64,000 nucleotides of DNA from Chrysaora quinquecirrha (Eukaryota; Cnidaria; Scyphozoa; Semaeostomeae; Pelagiidae), in contig JACTAT010000040.1 of the NCBI GenBank assembly GCA_014526335.1, positions 8,205,653 through 8,269,652 on the forward strand, in the 5' to 3' direction. The notes under the pieces are model-generated. The model was not told the origin of the DNA, ran no database searches, and saw only the letters and a program-made list of their open reading frames with translations. How positions within the stretch are numbered: position 1 is the first letter of the stretch; every line of letters starts with the position of its first letter. Shown here one piece after another: positions 1 through 18,400 of this stretch. The translations under genes were made by a program, and so were the position numbers.

Positions 1-8390
<8,390 letters not shown>

Positions 8391-8521
8391 GCGTTCGAAA
8401 TTCTGTTGTTGTGTTGTTTCAACTCTTTCTTTGCAACGAAAGCATGGTGGATGGTGGATGTGCTGCTAGGCCATCGTAATTTGTTTCCTTCTTTTTCCTG
8501 CAAGGATACAACGATTTCAGA
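8391..8521. promoter_or_regulatory. Putative bidirectional promoter between CHD1L and NOL10
   Basis: Only about 130 bp separate the first Met codon of the minus-strand CHD1L gene from the NOL10 start codon (about 250 bp if CHD1L starts at 8273). Both are housekeeping nuclear genes transcribed away from this point, so they probably share a promoter. No TATA box is obvious. A pyrimidine-rich stretch (8480-8500) followed by TTTCAG just before the NOL10 ATG looks like a splice acceptor, so a 5'-UTR intron or a trans-splice site for NOL10 is possible. This is inferred from layout only. Confidence 0.55.
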
Positions 8522-10423
8522 ATGCAGGTTTCTCAGCTTAATAATGTGAATGTTTATAATCTATCATCAGGGAAATCCCTGCCTGAATGGTTGTCTGATA
8601 GAAAAAAACGACAACTTTTGAAACAAGATTCAGACGTTCGCAGAAGAATCGAATTGATTCAAGAATTCACAATGCCAACTGCTTCAAATTGCATCAAAGT
8701 TAGCAAAGATCAAAATTACATCATAGCAAGTGGAGTTTATAAACCGAGAATAAAATGTTTTGATGTTAATCAGCTTTCTTTGAAGTTTGAAAGATGTTTT
8801 GATGCAAATGCTGTGCAATTTGAACTTTTATCAGATGATTATTCCAAAATTGTTCTTTTACAGTCAGATCGTTATGTTGAATTTCATGCTCAGTATGGAA
8901 GGTATTACCGCACACGTATTCCAAAATTTGGACGAGATCTTGCTTACCACTCTCCATCTTGTGATCTTTACTTTGCTGGGGCAGGCTCTGAAGTTTATCG
9001 TTTGAATTTGGAGCAAGGCAGATTCATGGAACCTTTTTCATTGGTTTCATTAGAATCTAATGTTTGCAGAATTAACCCCATTAACCAGCTACTTGCAGTT
9101 GGTTCTACAGATGGAAAGGTTGAATGTTTTGATCCAAGATCTAAAAGTTCAGTCGGAGTTTTGGATATTGCAAAAGATCTCACAAGATATAATTTAGGTC
9201 ATCAAATTACAGCTGTAACTGCCCTGAGCTTCAAGGATGGCCTTGAAATGGGGGTTGGATTAAGCTCGGGACACGTACTACTATATGACATTAGATCTAG
9301 TGATCCAGTGTTAATAAAAGATCATAGTTATGGGCTGAAAATTCAAAATGTGATTTTTCATGAAAAATCTGATAAAATTATATCTGCTGATTCAAAGGTG
9401 ATAAAAATTTGGGAAAGAAATAATGGAGATATTTTTACATCCATTGAACCAGAATCTTCCATTAACAATGTTTGCCTTTTCCCCGATTCTGGGCTTTTAT
9501 TTCATGCTGCTGAAGCAGAAAAAATGGGAATTTATTACATTCCTGAACTTGGTCATGCACCAAAGTGGTGTTCATTTTTAGATAATTTGACAGAAGAACT
9601 GGAGGAGAGTAACAATAGCATTGTCTATGATGATTATAAATTTGTGACAAAGCAAGATTTAGAAAACTTTGGTTTGTCTCATCTTGTTGGAACAAACATG
9701 TTAAGAGCATATATGCATGGTTATTTTATGGATGTCAAACTTTATCATCAAGTGAAAACATTTGTAGACCCATTTGCTTATGATAAATATCGAAAAGAAA
9801 AAATAAAAAGCAAAATTGAGCTTGAGAGAGCAAGTAGAATAAAAACGAAAAAGCTCCCTAAAGTAAACAAACAATTGGCTGAAAAATTACTGGAGAATTC
9901 AGAAATGAAACAGAAAAAGAAAGAAAATTATGCTAATGCTTTAGAAGACAAGAGATTTTCAGCTTTATTTGAAAATCCAGATTTTGAAATAGATGAAGAA
10001 AGTGAACAGTACAAACTTCTTCATCCAGTTTTATCAAAATATGAAAAGAGCAAGAAAGTAGAGAGAAGTGAAATGAATGGTAAAGATGAAGATAATATAT
10101 CAGATAATGACAATGAAATAAGTGATAATGAACCACAATTATATCAAGTTGATAAAGATACAACATTAAGAAATGAATCAAAGAAATCATTGGCTGAATT
10201 GTTGAATGAAACAAATAAAGATGAAATTATTAAAGAAAAAGGTACAGTTTTAGGAAGTAAAGAAATAACATTTAAAATGAACAAATCAGAACAACAAAAA
10301 AAGAAAGACGAAGATGTAAGAAAGCATAAAATTGAAAGAAAGACATTAAGAAGATCAGCTGGTAACCTGACTTCTAAGCAAAAGAATTTGTCAAAAGTTT
10401 GGAAAAGAAAATCCTTGAAATAA
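8522..10423 (+). CDS. NOL10: NOL10 homologue, nucleolar WD-repeat protein for 40S ribosome assembly
   Basis: An uninterrupted frame of 633 codons, close to the usual size of the family (human about 690). NOL10/Enp2 is a nucleolar factor of the small-subunit processome acting on pre-18S rRNA. The N-terminus carries the family signatures SGKSLPEWLSDRKKR and RRRIELIQEF, then a beta-propeller of WD-type repeats to about residue 380 (DYSKIVLLQSDRYVEFH, CDLYFAGAGSEVYRLNLEQG, MGIYYIPELGHAPKWCSFLD). Next come KKLPKVNKQLAEKL and a NUC153-like block, RFSALFENPDFEIDEESEQY, near residues 480-500. The tail is charged and low in complexity, with RKTLRRSAGNLTS near the end. The start codon is set by the conserved MQVSQLNNV opening. 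No intron interrupts the coding part, unlike every other gene here, yet the frame is fully intact, so it is a working gene. It lies head-to-head with CHD1L. Confidence 0.95.
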   Translation: MQVSQLNNVNVYNLSSGKSLPEWLSDRKKRQLLKQDSDVRRRIELIQEFTMPTASNCIKVSKDQNYIIASGVYKPRIKCFDVNQLSLKFERCFDANAVQFELLSDDYSKIVLLQSDRYVEFHAQYGRYYRTRIPKFGRDLAYHSPSCDLYFAGAGSEVYRLNLEQGRFMEPFSLVSLESNVCRINPINQLLAVGSTDGKVECFDPRSKSSVGVLDIAKDLTRYNLGHQITAVTALSFKDGLEMGVGLSSGHVLLYDIRSSDPVLIKDHSYGLKIQNVIFHEKSDKIISADSKVIKIWERNNGDIFTSIEPESSINNVCLFPDSGLLFHAAEAEKMGIYYIPELGHAPKWCSFLDNLTEELEESNNSIVYDDYKFVTKQDLENFGLSHLVGTNMLRAYMHGYFMDVKLYHQVKTFVDPFAYDKYRKEKIKSKIELERASRIKTKKLPKVNKQLAEKLLENSEMKQKKKENYANALEDKRFSALFENPDFEIDEESEQYKLLHPVLSKYEKSKKVERSEMNGKDEDNISDNDNEISDNEPQLYQVDKDTTLRNESKKSLAELLNETNKDEIIKEKGTVLGSKEITFKMNKSEQQKKKDEDVRKHKIERKTLRRSAGNLTSKQKNLSKVWKRKSLK

Positions 10424-10659
10424 AACGAGGACTAATGTTTTCTTTGACAGTCAAGCAATGTGATCCTATAGTAAGACTTTTCATTTTACTTTTGAAGACA
10501 TGAATGTTATAAAATCCCTAATTTTTCATTATGATAAGCTCCTAACTATAATAGAACACAAAATTGAGGAAGAGAAATAGACAAAGCAGGAAATCTTTTT
10601 TTGGTGTGTACAGTAATGCCAAAACTCACCAGACGCTGCGCGCACGTATTTACGAAATA

Positions 10660-11095
10660 TCCAAGAAAGTCATTAGAGGGAATGAAACATCAGTCTTTAG
10701 GGAATCAGAGGAGAGTATGAAGAAAATATCTCAGATAATAATAGGGAGAATTAAAGATCATTCTTTAGGGTATCAGAGGCGAGAACTGAAGAAATGTCTA
10801 AAACTATAAATAGCGAGAATTGAAGATCCATATTCAGAAAAGCAGAGTAGAGAAGTTACGAAATATCTAAGGCAATAAACAGGGAGAATTGACCTTACGT
10901 AATATCTTAGAAAATAAATAGGGAGTTTTGTATCTAAGATAATAGATAGACAGCACTAAAAATCAATCTTCAGAGAATGCGAGGTGAGAGCTGAGGAACT
11001 AGCTTACACAATAAATAGAGAGATTGCAGATGCAGATCAATCTTTACAAAAAAGAGTAGACAACTTACGAAATATCTGCGACAATAAATGAATGT
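10660..11095 (+). repeat. Degenerate minisatellite, unit about 75-90 bp
   Basis: Five to six diverged copies follow one another. Each carries a variant of AATAAATAGGGAGAATT, then GAAGATCAATCTTTAG, then AGAATCAGAGGAGAG, then GAAATATCTAAGACAATA. Copies differ by many substitutions and indels, so the array is old. No coding frame runs through it. It begins about 240 bp after the NOL10 stop codon. Confidence 0.7.
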
Positions 11096-11821
11096 GTTAA
11101 AGAGGACAGCTCCGTTAAGAGAACATCTTTAACGGGAGGTTAATGCATCTAGGAGCCTGTTTTGGGATTTGGTTGAGTTTCCCCCGCCAAGCCTTAGTTC
11201 TATAGAGGATGTCTTTTCGCAATGACACATAGTTCCTTGGCTGTATTGCACAGCAATTTTCAATCTTGTCTATTTGCAATGACCTTGCCCAATACAACGA
11301 AACTCTCTCTGACAATTGATTTCAAACGAATCTCCAATATGTAATGCCCTACAGACTCAAAAGTTGAAAGAAAGGAAATCTAAGATTGAGGACTACAGCC
11401 CTATTCGCAGGGTATGACAGTTTTGCATGAGTGCAACCAACAGTTACTTTCTATGCTCTTATACTAGCTTAAACAGTAGTTCTATTAAAAATCTTCGACT
11501 TTGCAGGGTGCAACAGTGAGGTTCCTTAATCATCACCCATTAGCCAAGAGGCCACCTCTTGTTAATAATGTTCTGGAGTGGTACGGTGGTAGCCAAGTTG
11601 TAGGCACCTCAAATTCTGCTACAACCAGAGCCTCATTGAATTGATTTGAGCTGTGTACACAATGCATTTTGCCCGATTGCGTTGGATTTGCTCAAACAAC
11701 AACAACAACGATGACTACACTGTGACTCTCATCACCAGACTCTTCTAAGATAAAGAAGGAGAAACTCAGAGCAAGGGTTTCAATTTGATTGGACGCAGAA
11801 TACTACAGTATTGAATTGTTT

Positions 11822-11965
11822 TTCCGCTGGGTCAAATCCCATTTTTCTGAGCGGAAGATTTTTGTGAATTGCATTTATTCTATAAAGATTCAATTCACAA
11901 TGGGATGGAACGGTTGATGCAATAGTTCTTCCGCTGGGTCAAAAGAACCCTTTTTCTGAGCGGAA
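11822..11965. repeat. Cluster of three hairpins, two of them near-identical
   Basis: Two hairpins with TTCCGCT ... AGCGGAA arms and the same GGGTCAAA / TTTTTCTG loop core sit at 11822-11856 and 11929-11965, 107 bp apart. Between them, TTGTGAATTG (11862-11871) and CAATTCACAA (11891-11900) form a perfect 10-bp inverted repeat with a 19-nt loop. This could be the end structure of a mobile element, or a pair of protein-binding sites. Confidence 0.6.
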
Positions 11966-12564
11966 GATTTTTACAAAAAACATTAATTGAATATTGAATT
12001 ACCTTAAAGATTAAGAATCAAGATTAATTGATACTTGTCATGCAGAAGGTGTCGCAATTATCTCATTAATGTAAATAAGAAGTCTTGCCAACACTTGTAG
12101 AGTTTTCGACGGGGGGGTTCGTACAGGGTCGTATAACAAAGGCTAACTCAGGTCGGAATGCTTTGAATATTTTTGTTGCATCACGAAAATAATTGAGAAC
12201 GATGTGTTGCACATTAACTCGATCCTATTGAAATGCAAAAGTTTTTTTTCTGTGACACAGAAATTGATGCAGGGAATCGCTTTTGTGAACCTCGGACTGA
12301 AATATTAAAGATTTTTTCAGTATTATAAAAATCCTTTTCTACCCGAAATACAGACTTATTACATGATTCCCAGTTACAGAATCAAAGCGAGACTAAAACC
12401 AAATTGAGATCACCCCTCAAGGCCCCGTGGTTTTTGATGAGCAACAATCAGAAAAAATTTCTGAACCTCTTGACCCCTTTAGTCGGAACATCGAAAACAT
12501 TTTATCCCAGTTTACCACACCACACGTTGAAAGTTTCAATAGCTGACGCAACAACTGCTGTCAT

Positions 12565-15481
12565 GCAGAAGGCATACGTTAACTGCAACCCCCCCGAAAC
12601 AGAAACATGATATTCACTGGTGGAGGCGTGCTTCGAATGAAATAGAACCTTGCATTTTGAAAAAGACGCTCTATTCTTGCTGAAGTTGCTGAGTGAATCT
12701 TTGTGTCGAATGTAGAAATGGTTGTCAATGTCGAATTCGTGGATATCATCATTAAGTTGTGACAAATTTAATAGAGCAAAGAGTGCCAAATAACAGCAAA
12801 GTGTCCTTGTAAACACCACACTGCGGAAATGACAAAACCGGAAGAGCACCCAAGTCCTCTCGTAGCTTGGCTTTATCGAAAACTGGCCTCCCGTGTTTAT
12901 TATAACTAAGTTGTGTTCTTTTAATTTGCTCAGATGCCACTAAAACCAAGATATTTGGATGTATAAATTGAATATGGAGAGCGTCAGGGCGATTTAAGAG
13001 GTTAGTGAGCATTTTTCATTCCACGTGTTTCATCCACTGATCAGTGGTTTCATCATAGACTTAACCACATTTCATTATGGCTGCCCGGAACAGAAAACGC
13101 TTCATTTTATCTGCGTTTATCTCCACTTCTGCGAAAAGCCCACCGAAGTATTATAAGAAATTTGCAATTACAGCATTATTTCTCAGCAATTTCGTAAGAA
13201 ATAAATAGTTCAGCAAACTTTTTGAATACGATTCTGTTCGGAGCATGCGCCCGAAGGTCGAACCATCATTGCTGAAATTCAGCGCTTGAATCTTATGAGT
13301 AATCTGAGTCGATATCTATATGTTGGCCCCAACATGTGGGCCTCATGCGATGCTGCGTGAGTGTCCACGTTGGGGCAGGCTGGGCTTGGTGGGCTTGCTC
13401 CTTTTTTATGGTTAGTAGTTGGTGTTGTTTTTTGTTAATTTGTTGTTGTTTTGTTTTTTATTTGTGATGTAGAAAAATGTTTCGTGATTTCGTTTCAGGT
13501 AGAAAACTGCAGTTGTAAGCATAAAAAAATCATCATTTGTTGCATCCTGTGTTTTCTGGTGACTTCCGTCATTTGGTAGTAGCTACAAAATTGATATAGA
13601 TACAGTACTATACCTAAAAGTGAGAGAACATCTAAAGCTATCATGGTGCCTTATGATGAAGTGGCGTAGACAGACAGCCAATATTGGAGGAGAAAAAGGC
13701 AGTGGTCAATCAAACATAGGGGATGGTTTCTAAGAGGAAATAACAGAGTTGAGAAAATAAAGAGTTGTGCTCTTTCTAGCATCTGAAGTTTAGGAACCTC
13801 CAGCTTTTCTTCAGCCCGCATTAAAAAACGTTCAGATGGAAAGCAATAACGTCGATTAAAGATTTGGCGCCAAATACGCCCTGAGGCACCCTTTTCACGA
13901 CAAGAGATCTGGTTTTACAGAAATCTCTTTGAAATTCGTTTTTTACTTTGGCTATTGGGGTCTGGAAACGAAATTTCTGCTATTGGCACTATATATTGTC
14001 CTTTTAAACTTTGCGCCTTTTCCCGGTATAAGAAGGTCTGCGCTCTATTTTAAAAAGCGTTGTTATTGTCCGTTGGTTTGCTTCTCTTGTATAGTCCAGA
14101 GCAAGAATTGTATGAATTATGTTAATTTCTGAACGCAATTTTTTCGAATAGCGTCAAAAGTTGCACTGAACGAAATGCTGGCGCCACAAATTTTAGAAAT
14201 TGAGCGCAAAAAACTTCCAAGCACCCTCGCAGGTCCGGTTAATTTCACACCTTTCGATCCGACCTTTGCAAGAAATAGGAAAGAAACCACATTTCTCATT
14301 ACCGGATGATGGGACACGGGTCTCTCCCGAAAGGTTGCCCTACTAAGCATCAAAGGCTTGTCATGATAAGTGGTGACTATCATGTCTAATACGATGTTCA
14401 TTTCTATTTGCAGGGGAAAACATCATCGCCTCAAAGAAGCGCTTTGAATAGAAATTTTAAATTAAGCAATATTATTTCTTCCCTCAAAATAAATTTCCAT
14501 TTCTAGTCTCATTATTCTGACATATCTGCAAATTTGCGATACATGAATTGAGAATAGAGAGTCGCAAAAAATTAATCAGACAACAAAATCAAATTCTTTA
14601 TATGAAGTAGTTACAAGTAAAAACGTAATATTTCGAAAATATATATTATAAGTGGCGTAGGAGCCAGGGGGCAGGGGGCACGTGCCCCCACCCACTTTTC
14701 TGCCAAAATCTTAATGTTAAACTAAAGTATACTTTGAATTTTGTACTTTACAAAATGCAATGAAAGACCTACTCTCTATTCCCTTCTTTCGAAAAATATT
14801 TCATTGATTGTTTGAAATTAAATGGCTTCGGCTCATTGACACTTTCCAAAGAGAAAATAAATTGAAAATATTTTGTAAATTATGTGTTCTAATGCTCACA
14901 GAAATTTATGAATGGAGTAGATTGGGTTTTATCTCTGTACCTAGCAGCAAGCAGGAGACCAATATAAGTTGATTTCGAGGGAGAGTAATTCTTGGCCGTT
15001 ATCATGTACTGTATGTAGTTCAGGTCAGAAAGAAGGTGCGTTGTGATTAGGTATTTAACTTGGTATTACCAAGCTGTATTACATTGCCAGTAATCTTTTC
15101 GTCGTGTATCTTAATGTGCTATTTGTTTGCTGAAATCAAGGGTTTATGTGGCTTTTTCGAAGGCAGAATATTTTTGGAACAAGCCAAAAAAGAGGTAAGA
15201 CCAATTGAGGAAATTCGAAAACCTTTGCAAGCGTTAGAGATGATGAGAAGTATATACACTCATTTTTTACAAGGAAACTAATAAATTTTATAAGATACTA
15301 CTATAGAAGCCTACGCAAACTGCATTTCGGTAAATTCTGAAAGTGGTGCATACAGTAGCATACCGGACGTGAAGGCTAGATAGATTTTGCAATTTGCTTG
15401 TTATTTGTGCATTTGGTGTTATCGTAAGAACATATGACATTAAGAACATATGACATTAGATTTTAAATAGAAATAATAATA
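12565..15481. repeat. 3-kb module, copy 1, joined to the 195-bp satellite
   Basis: Nearly identical, in the same orientation, to 58834-61736, with an offset of about 46.27 kb. I could read only about a dozen differences, such as a 15-bp duplication at 15426-15455 in this copy and an 11-bp insertion near 61045 in the other. The module has a CCACTGATCAGTGG palindrome (near 13035), a hairpin of CCCCAAC/GTTGGGG (13325-13375), and a 16-bp CACGTG-centred palindrome (14674). Open frames of 60-95 codons recur in both copies (for example minus 12752-13012), but only because the DNA is nearly identical. None resembles a known protein. It runs directly into the satellite array. Confidence 0.85.
14674..14689. 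repeat. Perfect 16-bp palindrome with E-box core
   Basis: GGGGGCACGTGCCCCC sits in a GC-rich island (14654-14695) inside an otherwise AT-rich module. The same palindrome is kept in copy 2 at 60937-60952. It could bind an E-box protein or form a cruciform; function is unknown. Confidence 0.8.
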
Positions 15482-18400
15482 GACAGGACCTCATATAGAG
15501 TCGAAATAGGAAGAACATTTTCCCCAAAAAATCGTCAAAATAGTAAGTCTATAGCCCAGGAAAATGGCCAAAAATAAGCGAAAATCAGGGGTTTTGAAAA
15601 CAGGCTTTTTTATGCATAAATAAATGCGCAAACCCGCCAAAAAGCTCCTAAATAGCGCCTAGGGTTATATAAAGTATTTTCTGATCAAATAAATTCAAAT
15701 TAGGAAGAAAAATTTCTCCCCAAAAAATCACGAAAATAGTAAGTCTATAGCCCAGGAAAATGGCCAAAAATAAGCGAAAATCAAGGGTTTTAAAACGGGC
15801 TTTTTTATGCATAAATAAATGCGCAAACCCGCCAAAAAGCTCCTAAATAGCGCCTAGGGTTATATAAAGTATTTTCTGATCAAATAAATTCAAATTAGGA
15901 AGAAAAATTTCTCCCCAAAAATCACGAAAATAGTAAGTCTATAGCCCAGGAAAATGGCCAAAAATAAGCGAAAATCAAGGGTTTTAAAAACGGGCTTTTT
16001 TATGCATAAATAAATGCGCAAACCCGCCAAAAAGCTCCTAAATAGCGCCTAGGGTTATATAAAGTATTTTCTGATCAAATAAATTCAAATTAGGAAGAAA
16101 AATTTCTCCCCAAAAATCACGAAAATAGTAAGTCTATAGCCCAGGAAAATGGCCAAAAATAAGCGAAAATCAAGGGTTTTAAAAACGGGCTTTTTTATGC
16201 ATAAATAAATGCGCAAACCCGCCAAAAAGCTCCTAAATAGCGCCTAGGGTTATATAAAGTATTTTCTGATCAAATAAATTCAAATTAGGAAGAAAAATTT
16301 CTCCCCAAAAATCACGAAAATAGTAAGTCTATAGCCCAGGAAAATGGCCAAAAATAAGCGAAAATCAAGGGTTTTAAAAACGGGCTTTTTTATGCATAAA
16401 TAAATGCGCAAACCCGCCAAAAAGCTCCTAAATAGCGCCTAGGGTTATATAAAGTATTTTCTGATCAAATAAATTCAAATTAGGAAGAAAAATTTCTCCC
16501 CAAAAATCACGAAAATAGTAAGTCTATAGCCCAGGAAAATGGCCAAAAATAAGCGAAAATCAAGGGTTTTAAAAACGGGCTTTTTTATGCATAAATAAAT
16601 GCGCAAACCCGCCAAAAAGCTCCTAAATAGCGCCTAGGGTTATATAAAGTATTTTCTGATCAAATAAATTCAAATTAGGAAGAAAAATTTCTCCCCAAAA
16701 ATCACGAAAATAGTAAGTCTATAGCCCAGGAAAATGGCCAAAAATAAGCGAAAATCAAGGGTTTTAAAACGGGCTTTTTATGCATAAATAAATGCGCAAA
16801 CCCGCCAAAAAGCTCCTAAATAGCGCCTAGGGTTATATAAAGTATTTTCTGATCAAATAAATTCAAATTAGGAAGAAAAATTTCTCCCCAAAAATCACGA
16901 AAATAGTAAGTCTATAGCCCAGGAAAATGGCCAAAAATAAGCGAAAATCAAGGGTTTTAAAAACGGGCTTTTTTATGCATAAATAAATGCGCAAACCCGC
17001 CAAAAAGCTCCTAAATAGCGCCTAGGGTTATATAAAGTATTTTCTGATCAAATAAATTCAAATTAGGAAGAAAAATTTCTCCCCAAAAAATCACGAAAAT
17101 AGTAAGTCTATAGCCCAGGAAAATGGCCAAAAATAAGCGAAAATCAAGGGTTTTAAAACGGGCTTTTTATGCATAAATAAATGCGCAAACCCGCCAAAAA
17201 GCTCCTAAATAGCGCCTAGGGTTATATAAAGTATTTTCTGATCAAATAAATTCAAATTAGGAAGAAAAATTTCTCCCCAAAAATCACGAAAATAGTAAGT
17301 CTATAGCCCAGGAAAATGGCCAAAAATAAGCGAAAATCAAGGGTTTTAAAAACGGGCTTTTTTATGCATAAATAAATGCGCAAACCCGCAAAAAGCTCCT
17401 AAATAGCGCCTAGGGTTATATAAAGTATTTTCTGATCAAATAAATTCAAATTAGGAAGAAAAATTTCTCCCCAAAAAATCACGAAAATAGTAAGTCTATA
17501 GCCCAGGAAAATGGCCAAAAATAAGCGAAAATCAAGGGTTTTAAAACGGGCTTTTTTATGCATAAATAAATGCGCAAACCCGCCAAAAAGCTCCTAAATA
17601 GCGCCTAGGGTTATATAAAGTATTTTCTGATCAAATAAATTCAAATTAGGAAGAAAAATTTCTCCCCAAAAATCACGAAAATAGTAAGTCTATAGCCCAG
17701 GAAAATGGCCAAAAATAAGCGAAAATCAAGGGTTTTAAAAACGGGCTTTTTTATGCATAAATAAATGCGCAAACCCGCCAAAAAGCTCCTAAATAGCGCC
17801 TAGGGTTATATAAAGTATTTTCTGATCAAATAAATTCAAATTAGGAAGAAAAATTTCTCCCCAAAAATCACGAAAATAGTAAGTCTATAGCCCAGGAAAA
17901 TGGCCAAAAATAAGCGAAAATCAAGGGTTTTAAAAACGGGCTTTTTTATGCATAAATAAATGCGCAAACCCGCCAAAAAGCTCCTAAATAGCGCCTAGGG
18001 TTATATAAAGTATTTTCTGATCAAATAAATTCAAATTAGGAAGAAAAATTTCTCCCCAAAAATCACGAAAATAGTAAGTCTATAGCCCAGGAAAATGGCC
18101 AAAAATAAGCGAAAATCAAGGGTTTTAAAAACGGGCTTTTTTATGCATAAATAAATGCGCAAACCCGCCAAAAAGCTCCTAAATAGCGCCTAGGGTTATA
18201 TAAAGTATTTTCTGATCAAATAAATTCAAATTAGGAAGAAAAATTTCTCCCCAAAAATCACGAAAATAGTAAGTCTATAGCCCAGGAAAATGGCCAAAAA
18301 TAAGCGAAAATCAAGGGTTTTAAAAACGGGCTTTTTTATGCATAAATAAATGCGCAAACCCGCCAAAAAGCTCCTAAATAGCGCCTAGGGTTATATAAAG

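Larger units (their letters stand above)
10424..12564. other. Intergenic stretch without a recognisable gene
   Basis: Between NOL10 and the 3-kb duplicated module I find no frame with protein-family resemblance. The stretch holds the degenerate minisatellite (10660-11095), the hairpin cluster (11822-11965), a short CAA run near 11696-11710, and a segment at 11598-11660 that is a diverged match to 58707-58775. Confidence 0.6.

Noticed and set aside
12752..13012. 86-codon open frame, identical at 59016-59276
   Set aside because: It is conserved only because the 3-kb modules are nearly identical DNA. There is no family match, and silent and replacement differences cannot be compared.
15060..15281. 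73-codon open frame in both modules
   Set aside because: Same reason: identity reflects recent duplication. A hydrophobic start alone does not support a gene.
15655..15670. Telomere-like TAGGGTTA in every monomer
   Set aside because: The hexamer occurs once per 195-bp unit and never in tandem, so it is not telomeric repeat; at most a chance or relic motif.
15680..15730. Hammerhead core in the satellite (CTGATCA ... GAAA)
   Set aside because: The invariant G at core position 8 is C in every monomer and no closing helices fit, so no ribozyme is supported.
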